DNA of 14,295 bases from Actinomycetales bacterium (GTDB lineage Bacteria > Actinomycetota > Actinomycetes > Actinomycetales > Actinomycetaceae), in contig JAAZBW010000101.1 in NCBI GenBank assembly GCA_012513625.1, positions 1-14,295 of the forward strand. The letters run 5' to 3'. Positions 6,752-13,906 of the stretch are shown here, one piece after another (positions within the stretch are counted from its first letter, which is position 1; each line of letters begins with the position of its first letter). The notes below the pieces were generated by a model, which worked only from the letters and a program-made list of their open reading frames with translations, ran no database searches and had not been told where the DNA came from. Position numbers and translations under genes: made by a program.

Positions 6752-7780
6752 TCAGCCGGAGGTGGGCGGGACGGTGTTGGCCGGGCCGGTGGAGCCGCGG
6801 GTGACCAGCTTCATCGGCACCACCGAGACGGGAATCTGCGGACCGTTTCCGGCGAGAGTCTCCAGCACCGCGCGGGCGGCCACCATCCCCTGGCCGTGGC
6901 CAGCGAGCGCCAGCGATGTCAGCGAGGGAATGTAGAGCTGGGCCATGGGCGAGTTGTCAATACCCACCACGGAGACATCGGCCGGGATCCGGACCCCGCG
7001 CTCGAGGAGTGCTCGCATGAAGCCGAGCGCCATATCATCGTTGTAGGCAAGGACTGCGGTGGTTCGGTTCGTCATCCACGCGTCCGCCGCGGTGACGCCG
7101 CCCCGGACGTTGGCCTCAAAGGGTCCGATCCGCTGAGACGTCATACCGCGGTCCTGGGCGGACTGGGCGAGGGCTTCCCACCGCGGGACCTGGAGCCAGG
7201 CGTCGGAAGGGCCCGAGATGTAGGTGACGGACCGGTGGCCGAGTTCGTGCAGGTGGCTGACCACCTGGCGCATGCCATCCGGCACGTTCTGCACCACGGA
7301 GTGCACGTCCTTGAGGATGCGGTTGACCACCACGATGGGACGCACCTTGGCCAGTTGGTGGAGGGCGGCGTCCGGGGCGCGGGGCGAGATCATCACGGCC
7401 GCATCCGCCATCTCGATCGTCTGCTCGAGAATGGACCGTTCGTACTCGATGCGGGAGCGGCCGTCTGCCACCACCACGGTGTACCCGGCCTTGGCCGCCT
7501 CCTCGTGGATTCCCTCCAGGGTGTGGAGGAAGTAGAGATTCCCCAGTCCGGAGACAGAGACGAGCAGGAGACGCGAGTTGGAGCGGTTCTCCCGGCTTGC
7601 CGCGTTGCGTTCGCGGTATCCCAGTTTCCTCGCGGCGATACGGACCTTCTCCACGGTCTCGACCGAGACCCGGCCCGGGCGTGAGAGCGCCCGGGAGACG
7701 GTGGACGCCGCGACGCCCGCCTCCGCCGCCACATCGTAAATCGTGGCAGCCTTCTGACGCCCTTCGGGCTTCTCCTCCAT
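6752..7780 (-). CDS. LacI-family transcriptional regulator
   Basis: 342 residues, normal for the family. The N-terminal helix-turn-helix (13-32) reads TIYDVAAEAGVAASTVSRAL, followed by the hinge region (about 50-60, RKLGYRERNAASRE). The periplasmic-binding-protein-like effector domain follows, with LLLVSVSGLGNLYFLHTLEGI, a central HRSVTYISGPSDAW and the late motif AVLAYNDDMALGFMRALLERGVRIPADVSVVGIDNSP. Family effectors are sugars or sugar derivatives. Given divergence from gnd and the local uronate genes, a sugar acid is a reasonable ligand, but the sequence does not show it. Its TSS is probably the start codon itself: TAGTGT ends 6 nt before the ATG. It runs in the same direction as gntR, 149 bp apart, so co-transcription is possible but not evident. 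Confidence 0.93.
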   Translation of the reverse strand: MEEKPEGRQKAATIYDVAAEAGVAASTVSRALSRPGRVSVETVEKVRIAARKLGYRERNAASRENRSNSRLLLVSVSGLGNLYFLHTLEGIHEEAAKAGYTVVVADGRSRIEYERSILEQTIEMADAAVMISPRAPDAALHQLAKVRPIVVVNRILKDVHSVVQNVPDGMRQVVSHLHELGHRSVTYISGPSDAWLQVPRWEALAQSAQDRGMTSQRIGPFEANVRGGVTAADAWMTNRTTAVLAYNDDMALGFMRALLERGVRIPADVSVVGIDNSPMAQLYIPSLTSLALAGHGQGMVAARAVLETLAGNGPQIPVSVVPMKLVTRGSTGPANTVPPTSG

Positions 7781-7804
7781 ACCCGAACACTAGCAACCAG
7801 TTGC
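7778..7804 (-). promoter_or_regulatory. lacI leaderless promoter with an adjoining inverted repeat
   Basis: On the minus strand TAGTGT (7792 to 7787) precedes the ATG by 6 nt. Directly behind it, 7793-7804 is GCAAC-CA-GTTGC, an inverted repeat lying in the -10/-35 spacer, a classic repressor position. Two GGCAACC copies, 11 nt apart (7852-7858 and 7863-7869), lie further towards gnd. These may be LacI autoregulation sites, but the centre lacks the CG typical of many LacI-family operators. Confidence 0.35.
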
Positions 7805-7993
7805 CAACCCCACAATGGTGTCATGTAATCACTTTGGTGCAGGATCAGTAGGGCAACCCGGCGGCAACCGGGGGCGGTTTGGCTCAAAGGGCACACGCGC
7901 TTCGGCGAGGATTGGAAAGATAGCGAAACCGGGGCACAGCGGCCGGCGCACACCAGCGCGCGGCCGCCACAAAGATCCGCCCCACAATGAGCC

Positions 7994-7999
7994 AAGGAG
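7994..7999 (+). promoter_or_regulatory. Ribosome binding site of gnd
   Basis: AAGGAG is followed by 9 nt and the ATG at 8009. This fixes the start and shows that gnd has a leadered mRNA. The 228-bp gap from the lacI start therefore holds its promoter, though no convincing -35/-10 pair could be chosen. Confidence 0.6.
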
Positions 8000-8008
8000 A
8001 ACGGTGGT

Positions 8009-9460
8009 ATGACCGCAATTGAGACCACCGCCACTGCTGACATCGGAGTCGTCGGCCTGGCGGTAATGGGTTCCAACCTCGCCCGCAACCTCGCAAGCCA
8101 TGGGCACGCGGTGGCGGTGTACAACCGCACCTTTGCACGCACCGAGTCGATGATGGCGGACCACGGAGACGAGGGAAACTTCGTTCCGAGCGAGGACATC
8201 AAGGATTTCGTGGCCTCCCTGAAGGCCCCCCGCGTGGCCATCATCATGGTGCAGGCCGGCCGCGGCACCGATGCCGTGATCGACCAGCTCGCCGATCTGA
8301 TGGACGAGGGCGACATCATCGTGGACTGCGGCAACGCCAACTTCCATGACACGATCCGCCGCGAGAAGGACATCCGTGCCCGCGGTCTGCACTTCGTGGG
8401 CACCGGCGTCTCGGGCGGCGAGGAGGGTGCCCTGAACGGCCCCTCGATCATGCCGGGCGGCACCCCCGAGTCCTACGCGCGCCTCGGCCCCATGTTCGAA
8501 TCCATCTCCGCCCAGGTAGACGGGGAGCCGTGCTGCATGCACGTCGGCTCCGATGGTGCCGGCCACTACGTCAAGATGGTCCACAACGGCATCGAGTACG
8601 CGGACATGCAACTCATCGGTGAGGCATATGACCTCCTCCGCCGCGGCCTCGGCGCCGAGCCGGCAGAGATCGCCGAGATCTTCGCCGAGTGGAACAAGGG
8701 CAGGCTCGACTCCTACCTGATCGAGATCACCGCCGAGGTGCTCCGCCAGAAGGACGCCGAGACCGGCAAGGCCCTTGTGGACGTCATCCTCGACCGTGCG
8801 GCCCAGAAGGGCACCGGCACCTGGACCGCGCAGAACGGTCTGGAGCTCGGCGTCCCGCTGACCGGCATCACGGAGGCCGTGTTCGCGCGCGCCCTCTCCT
8901 CGTCCGTGGCACAGCGTGAGGGCTCCGGCACACTCGACGGCCACGTCAAGGACCTCCAGGTGGAGGACCGCCAGGCCTTCATCGACGACGTGGAGAACGC
9001 GCTGTACGCCTCGAAGATCGTGGCCTACTCGCAGGGCTTCCAGCAGATCGAGGCAGCCGGCGAGGAATACGGCTGGGACATTGACCTGGGGAACCTCGCC
9101 CGCATCTGGCGGGGCGGCTGCATCATCCGCGCCGCGTTCCTCAACGACATTGACGAGGCGTACAAGAAGGACCCGAACCTCCCGCTGCTCATGGCGAACG
9201 AGGCATTCGTGGACAAGATTAACGCCGCCGTGCCGTCCTGGCGCCGCGTGGTGGTGATGGGCGTTGAGGCGGGCATCCCGCTCCCGGCGTTCTCGTCCTC
9301 GCTCGCGTACTTCGACGGTATCCGCGCGGAGCGCCTGCCGGCCGCCCTCATCCAGGGCCAGCGGGACTTCTTCGGCGCGCACACCTACAAGCGCGTGGAC
9401 AAGGAAGGCACATTCCACACGGAGTGGTCGGGAGACCGTACCGAGACCACGATGAGCTGA
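8009..9460 (+). CDS. gnd: 6-phosphogluconate dehydrogenase, decarboxylating
   Basis: 483 residues, the long form of the family. It oxidises 6-phosphogluconate to ribulose 5-phosphate and CO2, usually with NADP+, in the pentose phosphate pathway. The N-terminal Rossmann fold reads DIGVVGLAVMGSNLARN (11-27), followed by VYNRT, where the Asn-Arg-Thr after the second strand fits NADP+ preference. The substrate signature VSGGEEGALNGPSIMPGG follows, then the catalytic segment HYVKMVHNGIEYADMQ with its Lys and Asn. The C-terminal helical domain ends with RDFFGAHTYKRVDKEGTFHTEW, the tail that reaches into the partner subunit. The protein looks complete. It is transcribed away from lacI and followed by a strong terminator, so it is a single-gene unit. 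Gluconate formed by the neighbouring enzymes would enter here after phosphorylation by a kinase not present in the window. Confidence 0.97.
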   Translation: MTAIETTATADIGVVGLAVMGSNLARNLASHGHAVAVYNRTFARTESMMADHGDEGNFVPSEDIKDFVASLKAPRVAIIMVQAGRGTDAVIDQLADLMDEGDIIVDCGNANFHDTIRREKDIRARGLHFVGTGVSGGEEGALNGPSIMPGGTPESYARLGPMFESISAQVDGEPCCMHVGSDGAGHYVKMVHNGIEYADMQLIGEAYDLLRRGLGAEPAEIAEIFAEWNKGRLDSYLIEITAEVLRQKDAETGKALVDVILDRAAQKGTGTWTAQNGLELGVPLTGITEAVFARALSSSVAQREGSGTLDGHVKDLQVEDRQAFIDDVENALYASKIVAYSQGFQQIEAAGEEYGWDIDLGNLARIWRGGCIIRAAFLNDIDEAYKKDPNLPLLMANEAFVDKINAAVPSWRRVVVMGVEAGIPLPAFSSSLAYFDGIRAERLPAALIQGQRDFFGAHTYKRVDKEGTFHTEWSGDRTETTMS

Positions 9461-9477
9461 CGTTCGTCTTGACCTGA

Positions 9478-9515
9478 ACGAGGGTGGCCCCGCCGGTAGG
9501 TGGGGCCACCCTCGT
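9478..9515 (+). terminator. Strong terminator after gnd
   Basis: A 14-bp perfect stem (9478-9491 with 9502-9515) extends by about three inner pairs to a loop GGTA. It starts 17 nt after the stop codon and is followed by GGTGTTCT. Confidence 0.8.
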
Positions 9516-9516
9516 G

Positions 9517-9550
9517 GTGTTCTCAGGCAGTACGTGTTCTCACGCAGTAC
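9517..9550. repeat. 17-nt direct repeat doublet
   Basis: GTGTTCTCAGGCAGTAC (9517-9533) is followed directly by GTGTTCTCACGCAGTAC (9534-9550), with one difference. It lies just beyond the gnd terminator, between convergent genes. No role is apparent. Confidence 0.7.
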
Positions 9551-9613
9551 GTTCAGTTGTCGGGAAAGCAATTCCGGACGCTGTGGCACCAAGCCACACG
9601 TGAGTCGGTGAGC

Positions 9614-9904
9614 TCAGTAGCCGGACCGGCCGTGGGTGTGGTCCGGGAGATCGTCACCCTTCGGCTTGCCGAACGTGTTGATCTTGTCCTTCACCGCACC
9701 CGCCACCGAGTCCGTCACCTTGCTGGCCTGCGTGCGGGCGTACTCGCCCACAGTCTCGTCCGCCTTCTTCTGGGCTGCCTGGACCGGCTTCGAGCCCGCG
9801 ACTCCCAGCGCCACGGACTTGATTCGCTCGTACGTTGGCCGACCGGCACGCGCACCAAGCACGAAGCCGATGGCGCCGCCCAGGATCAGTGGGAACTTGG
9901 CCAT
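9614..9904 (-). CDS. YtxH-like small membrane-anchored protein
   Basis: 96 residues from the ATG at 9904. The N-terminus MAKFPLILGGAIGFVLGARAG is a glycine-rich single membrane helix. It is followed by RPTYERIKSVALGV and a predicted amphipathic helix of A, K, Q, D and T (about 30-75), then a polar histidine-containing tail. This resembles YtxH-type small proteins that recur in actinobacteria; function unknown, and an envelope or stress role is only a guess. I chose 9904 over the start at 9946 because AGGAG lies 6-7 nt before it and the hydrophobic start is canonical. It diverges from the exporter operon. Confidence 0.8.
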   Translation of the reverse strand: MAKFPLILGGAIGFVLGARAGRPTYERIKSVALGVAGSKPVQAAQKKADETVGEYARTQASKVTDSVAGAVKDKINTFGKPKGDDLPDHTHGRSGY

Positions 9905-9941
9905 GGTGATCTCCTTAGTGGGTTGGGACCTGCTGGAATCG

Positions 9942-9972
9942 AGCATAGAACGGCCGCCCCTCCCCCGCGCAA
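9942..9972 (-). promoter_or_regulatory. Candidate promoter of the YtxH-like gene
   Basis: On the minus strand TTGCGC (9972-9967) and TATGCT (9947-9942) are separated by 19 nt. This would give a leader of about 30 nt containing the AGGAG site. The spacer is longer than ideal. Confidence 0.35.
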
Positions 9973-10025
9973 CGAGTGGGCGCAGCCGCCGAGGCTAATC
10001 CCCCCTACTTCCTCACCTGCGCCGA

Positions 10026-10040
10026 TAGCCTGAGCCCATG
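10026..10040 (+). promoter_or_regulatory. Leaderless -10 element of the exporter operon
   Basis: TAGCCT (10026-10031) is followed by 6 nt and the ATG at 10038. There is no Shine-Dalgarno upstream of this ATG. Confidence 0.5.
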
Positions 10041-11051
10041 AGAGCTGGTCTCGGGATACTCCTCGCTGCCGCCGGAACGGCGCTCGGTGTGGTGGGGTCG
10101 CTGGCAGTGGTCGGAACGCTCGGCGCCGAGGACGGCGCGGAGCAGGGAGAGATGTGGCTGCCGGTGGAGACCACCCAGTTCGCGGACAGCCGCCGGGTCT
10201 CTGCCTCCCTGGATGTCCCGGACGCGGCTGTGCTGACGCTCCCGGTGACCGGCCGCCTCACAGAATCCGACTGCACGCCCGGTGTGCATGTTGCCTCGGG
10301 GCAGGTGGTGGCGCGGGTGAACGGTACCCCCGTCGTCGCCCTTGCCACCTCCACCCCGCTCTGGCGGGACCTCGCGAACGGATCCCGCGGCACGGACGTG
10401 ACCGCGCTCCAGGAGGAGCTCAACCGGCTGGGCGAGAGCCTCACGGCAGACGGTCGCTACGGCCCCGCCACGGCCGCGGCCGTGAACCGGCTGTGGGAGC
10501 GCGCCGGGGCCGGCGATCCGAAGGGACGCCTCACCGTGGGCCACGTGGTGTGGCTGCCCACGCCCGGGGTCACCATCGGGAGCTGCGAGCGGCTCCTCGG
10601 CGAGTCCGTGGACCCGGGCTCCGCGTACGCCACACTCCGGGTGCTCCCGACCGCGGTCCGGATCACCTCGCTGCCCACCAACCCCGTGCCGGGCGAACGT
10701 ACTGTCACCTACGGCCCCGCCACCGTCCCCTACGAGCCGGTGCTCACGGACCCGGGGATCGTTGCGGCCGCCGCAGAGTCGGACTCCTTCACGCTCTGGA
10801 CCATCGACCCCACGCTCTCGGACCTCAACGTCTCTGTGGAATACACCCTGACCGAGCCGCTCGAGGTGGCCGTGATTCCGCCAGCCGCTGTGGGCCGGGG
10901 CGGGAGTGGCTTCTGCATTGAGGGCCGGGACGGCGTGATCCCTGTGGAGGTGGTCAGCTCGCAGCTTGGCCAGTCCTACGTGACCGGCGCGGAGGTGCTC
11001 CCCGCCGAGGTGCGGGTGCCCGCGCCAGGCGACGAGATCGACTGCGGCTGA
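10038..11051 (+). CDS. Exporter adaptor (membrane-fusion-like) with peptidoglycan-binding domain
   Basis: 337 residues. An N-terminal hydrophobic segment (about 5-27, alanine/glycine/leucine-rich) is a signal or membrane anchor, so the rest lies outside the membrane. A lipoyl-like half-motif follows (about 68-102: LTLPVTGRLTESDCTPG, then VASGQVVARVNGTPVVAL). A PG_binding_1-type helical domain at about 107-155 contains RGTDVTALQEELNRLG and DGRYGPATAAAVNRLW. The C-terminal region (about 200-337) is beta-rich, like the distal part of HlyD/MacA adaptors. Four cysteines (79, 183, 293, 336) could form disulfides outside the cell. It is the first gene of a three-gene operon; the ATPase gene begins 3 nt after its stop. 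The role, linking an ABC exporter to the cell wall, is inferred from architecture and context. The substrate is unknown. Confidence 0.8.
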   Translation: MRAGLGILLAAAGTALGVVGSLAVVGTLGAEDGAEQGEMWLPVETTQFADSRRVSASLDVPDAAVLTLPVTGRLTESDCTPGVHVASGQVVARVNGTPVVALATSTPLWRDLANGSRGTDVTALQEELNRLGESLTADGRYGPATAAAVNRLWERAGAGDPKGRLTVGHVVWLPTPGVTIGSCERLLGESVDPGSAYATLRVLPTAVRITSLPTNPVPGERTVTYGPATVPYEPVLTDPGIVAAAAESDSFTLWTIDPTLSDLNVSVEYTLTEPLEVAVIPPAAVGRGGSGFCIEGRDGVIPVEVVSSQLGQSYVTGAEVLPAEVRVPAPGDEIDCG

Positions 11052-11054
11052 GCC

Positions 11055-11681
11055 ATGCTGGTAGAACTCGAGGGTGTGGCCGCCCGGTTCGGCACACGGC
11101 CGTGGCTGTTCGGGAACCTCTCGCTCACACTGAGCGCCGGAGAGATGCTCGGCGTGGTCGGTCCTTCCGGCTCGGGGAAATCCACCCTGCTCGCGATCCT
11201 CGCCGGGGAACTCGCCCCCACCCGCGGCACCGTCCGGCGCGCGGGCGTGAAGCGGATCGGCTGGGTGTTCCAGAATCCGTACGGCGTGGCCGGCCGCACC
11301 GCCCTCGATCACGTGACGCTCCCGCTCCTCGCCCGGGGCTCCACGCGCTCCGACGCGGACCGGCAGGCCGCGGAACTACTCGGGCGTTTCGGGCTCTCCG
11401 AGGTAGCCGCCTCGCCCTTTGCCCTACTCTCGGGCGGCGAGGGTCAACGGCTCCAACTGGCGCGCGCCGTCGCGTCGCAGCCGGAACTGCTGCTGGTAGA
11501 CGAGCCCACGGCGCAGCTCGACTCCCGCACGGCCGCCGGCGTGAACGCGATCCTCGGCGGGCTCGCCTCCTCCGGGGCGGCCGTGGTAATCGCCACCCAC
11601 GATCCACGCACGGCGGAGCAGTGCGACCGGGTGGTCGACCTCGGGGACCACCCCATGGAGGACACTGATGCGGCTGCGTGA
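11055..11681 (+). CDS. ABC transporter ATP-binding protein (MacB/LolD-like)
   Basis: 208 residues with all ABC motifs: Walker A GPSGSGKST (36-44), Q-loop glutamine Q73 in VFQNP, signature LSGGEGQRLQLARA (125-138), Walker B ELLLVDEP (144-151), D-loop TAQLD (152-156) and switch histidine H182 in THD. It is shorter than the 220-250 typical of LolD/MacB ATPases, mainly through a tight C-terminus. It hydrolyses ATP at the inner face of the membrane to drive the FtsX-like permease encoded next. There is no strong Shine-Dalgarno; it begins 3 nt after the adaptor stop, so translation is probably coupled. Its end overlaps the permease start by 14 nt. Confidence 0.95.
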   Translation: MLVELEGVAARFGTRPWLFGNLSLTLSAGEMLGVVGPSGSGKSTLLAILAGELAPTRGTVRRAGVKRIGWVFQNPYGVAGRTALDHVTLPLLARGSTRSDADRQAAELLGRFGLSEVAASPFALLSGGEGQRLQLARAVASQPELLLVDEPTAQLDSRTAAGVNAILGGLASSGAAVVIATHDPRTAEQCDRVVDLGDHPMEDTDAAA

Positions 11682-12879
11682 GATCCTCCGCGAGGCGGGT
11701 CGGAACCTCGCGAGCGGCACCACCCGGCCGTTCACGTTCGCGTTGCTACTCGCGGCGATCATCCTGCTGACCGCCGGGATGGACCAGGCCGCCGTCACCG
11801 GCCACCGCATCGACCACGAACGCTTTCGCGCGGCCGGCGCCACACACTGGATCGTGCAGTCCAGCGGCGCGATCCACGTGGGCCGCTGCGAGGCCATGGC
11901 CGCCTACCCCGGGGTGGTGGCCGCCGGCGCCCTCCGCACCACCGGCGAGGCCAGGCTCGCCCTGCTGCCGGCCACCGCCGTGCCCGTGCGCGAGGTCAGC
12001 CCCGGGATGCGGGACCTCCTGAGCGTCCCTCCCGACGGCGGGGTGTGGGTGCCGCACCAGCTCGCCGAGACGCTGGGGCTGCGTTCCGGTGGGAGCGTGG
12101 CACTCGACTCGGGTGAGGACGTGGCGGTGGCCGCGGTGTACCGGAGCCCCGGAGATGGCGGCTCCACGCTCTCGAACACGCTCCTCACACCTGCGCCGGT
12201 GCCGCCTGCTGCTGGTTCGCCCGCCGCTACCGCCGCCGTTCCCACAGCGGACGTTCCTGCCGATGCCGCTCCCACCGCAGGCACGTCACCCGCCGCAGCT
12301 CCAGCCGTTGCCTCTTCCGCCGGCGAGCAGCCGCTGTGGGACGAGTGCTGGCTGGACCTCGAGGTGTACAGCGAGTCGGTCACCACGACGGCCGCCTCCT
12401 ACGTGCCCACAATCGCCGAGGGCGAGACCAACCAAACGCGGGTGCAGCAACTCACCAGTTCGCTCGGACGGAGCCACAACCTGGCCGAGATCCTGGAGGG
12501 ACGCCAGACGCAGGCACTGCTCTGGGCGCTACCGGTGCTGGCGGCTCTGCTTGGCTACGCGGCGGCGCGGAGCCGGCGCCTCGAGTTTGCCTCGGCCCGA
12601 CATGTGGGGGTGTCCGCGCCAGACCTCGCGGCGACCACCCTGGTCGAGTCTCTCGCGTGGGCGTGCGCGGGTGGCCTGATCGCCACCGCCGTGGGCGGCC
12701 TGGTGCACGTGGCGCTCTACCGCGGCGCAGGCCTCGACTCAGCCCCCACCCTGCACGTGACGCTCGGCGCCCTGGCCGAGCCGGCGGTGATCGCCGCAGT
12801 GGCGGCGAGCGCAGTCGCGGCGGCGGCAAGCGGCCTCACCAACCCGCGTCTGCTGTACCACTACTTCCGCCAGCGTTAA
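11668..12879 (+). CDS. FtsX/MacB-like ABC transporter permease with Ala/Pro-rich insert
   Basis: 403 residues with the four-helix MacB plan: one N-terminal helix (about 22-38), a large extracellular domain, and three C-terminal helices (about 283-300, 325-350, 367-390). The extracellular part has two cysteines (C74 and C227) that could pair. Its middle, about 174-218, is a run of almost only A, P, T, S and V that looks like an unstructured linker and is unusual inside this domain. The similarity to FtsX permeases is by topology more than by motif. The start overlaps the ATPase gene by 14 nt, with GGAGG 6 nt before the ATG. In the operon it supplies the membrane channel or mechanotransmission part of a MacAB-like exporter. 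The substrate is unknown; an antimicrobial, lipid or peptide are possibilities. Confidence 0.8.
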   Translation: MRLREILREAGRNLASGTTRPFTFALLLAAIILLTAGMDQAAVTGHRIDHERFRAAGATHWIVQSSGAIHVGRCEAMAAYPGVVAAGALRTTGEARLALLPATAVPVREVSPGMRDLLSVPPDGGVWVPHQLAETLGLRSGGSVALDSGEDVAVAAVYRSPGDGGSTLSNTLLTPAPVPPAAGSPAATAAVPTADVPADAAPTAGTSPAAAPAVASSAGEQPLWDECWLDLEVYSESVTTTAASYVPTIAEGETNQTRVQQLTSSLGRSHNLAEILEGRQTQALLWALPVLAALLGYAAARSRRLEFASARHVGVSAPDLAATTLVESLAWACAGGLIATAVGGLVHVALYRGAGLDSAPTLHVTLGALAEPAVIAAVAASAVAAAASGLTNPRLLYHYFRQR

Positions 12880-12904
12880 CCGCTCGCCCAGCCGGCGCCG
12901 CTTG

Positions 12905-13085
12905 CCACACAGTCGGCGAGAGAAGGCGAACTCTTGACCACACAGTCGGCGAGAGACCGCGAACTCTTGCCCACACAGTCGACGAGAGAAAGCGGACTCT
13001 TGGCCACACAGTCGACGAGAGAAGGCGAACTCTTGACCACACAGTCGACGAGAGAAGGCGGACTCTTGGCCACACAGTCGGCGAG
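12905..13085. repeat. Minisatellite of 33-nt units, five full copies and one partial
   Basis: Full units at 12905-12937, 12938-12970, 12971-13003, 13004-13036 and 13037-13069, then a partial unit 13070-13085. Each starts CCACACAGTCG and ends with CTCTTG plus one base. Differences are few: units 1, 2 and 6 have GTCGGCG, while units 3-5 have GTCGACG. Within each unit CGAGAG can pair with CTCTTG (6 bp, one G-U) around an 8-nt loop, so the array could form a row of hairpins. There are no unique spacers, so it is not CRISPR. It fills most of the 216-bp gap between the convergent permease and peptidase genes. Confidence 0.9.
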
Positions 13086-13095
13086 GAAAGGCCGG

Positions 13096-13824
13096 CTACG
13101 GGAGGAGGCGCGGTTCGATCCGTTCCTCCACCACCTCGCCGCCCCGGAGTTCCACCACGTAGGCGCCCTTGCCGTCGATCTCGGTCACCGCCTCCGCGAG
13201 CTCGGTGCCGCGGTAGACGAGGCCCACGCCGTCGTCGGTGCAGTAGGTGCGCCCAAGCACGCCCTCCCCCACCAGCCTGTGCACGAGTGGGCGACGGCGC
13301 TTCTCGTTGTCGTAGTGCACGCCGTTGTCGAAGGGCAGCAGGCCGAGCCCGTCATGAACGGGGCGCAGCACCGGCCCGAACGAGTCCGTGGTGCCCCCGC
13401 GGTGCCAGCAGATCGATCCCGCGGAGACGCCCGCAAGCACCACGCCCGCCTCCCACACGCGACGGAAGATCGTATCGAGCCCATGGAGGCGCCACACTGC
13501 GAGGAGGTTCGCCACGGAGCCGCCGTCCACCCAGATGGCGTCCTGCTCCATCAGGTAGCCCTCGATATCCTCCACATTCGGCATGGTGAACAGCCGCAGC
13601 GGATTCACCTCAATGCCGGAGACCCGCCCGGCCTCCACACGCTCCGCGATGGTCCACTGCTGGTCGCCGTTCGCGGTGCCGAGGTAACCCAGCTTCGGGG
13701 TGCGCCCACTCACGCCGGACAGCTCGAGCGCATACGGCACCAGCTGGGCGAACTCGGCGCGGATCCGCTCACCCGGGCGGTAGCCGCCGGAGGTGGCGAG
13801 GATCGTGGGGGTGTCTGCAGGCAC
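13096..13824 (-). CDS. Peptidase S51 (dipeptidase E)-like, type 1 glutamine amidotransferase fold
   Basis: 242 residues. N-terminal ILATSGGYRPGER, then KLGYLGTANGD and AIWVDGGSVANLLAVW, leading to the nucleophile elbow AGVSAGSICW with Ser134. This order is characteristic of peptidase E and cyanophycinase-like S51 proteins. His170 in GVHYDNE and Asp147 in TTDSFG are at about the right distances to complete a Ser-His-Asp triad (assignment by spacing from E. coli PepE). Peptidase E cleaves Asp-Xaa dipeptides, but many actinobacterial homologues have no tested activity. No signal peptide, so cytosolic. The start is a GTG at 13824, with AAGGGA (complement of 13831-13836) at 7 nt. It is convergent with the exporter operon across the minisatellite and divergent from the next gene. 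Confidence 0.88.
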   Translation of the reverse strand: MPADTPTILATSGGYRPGERIRAEFAQLVPYALELSGVSGRTPKLGYLGTANGDQQWTIAERVEAGRVSGIEVNPLRLFTMPNVEDIEGYLMEQDAIWVDGGSVANLLAVWRLHGLDTIFRRVWEAGVVLAGVSAGSICWHRGGTTDSFGPVLRPVHDGLGLLPFDNGVHYDNEKRRRPLVHRLVGEGVLGRTYCTDDGVGLVYRGTELAEAVTEIDGKGAYVVELRGGEVVEERIEPRLLP

Positions 13825-13906
13825 GTGGTATCCCTTTCGTGAACGACGACGGAGGTTGCGTTGGCCCCGTCGTGCACCCCAGCAGGTGGGCCGTGCGCGG
13901 GGGCAC

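Noticed and set aside
1550..9460. Recently acquired genomic island
   Set aside because: No integrase, tRNA, attachment repeat or IS element is present, and base composition looks uniform with the neighbours.
7829..9592. 587-codon open frame antisense to gnd
   Set aside because: gnd is unmistakable on the plus strand. The antisense frame is histidine, valine and arginine rich, as expected from the complement of GC-biased codons, and has no recognisable domain.
12876..13075. Small repeat protein with an 11-residue period, readable in several frames across the minisatellite
   Set aside because: A 33-nt period keeps every frame open automatically once one unit has no stop. No ribosome site or conserved sequence supports any frame.
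12905..13085. CRISPR array
   Set aside because: The whole 33-nt unit repeats without unique spacers, and no cas gene is nearby.
12336..13589. 417-codon plus-strand frame spanning the permease end, the minisatellite and the peptidase gene
   Set aside because: It crosses three independent elements, is dominated by arginine and proline, and is out of frame with the permease and antisense to the peptidase.
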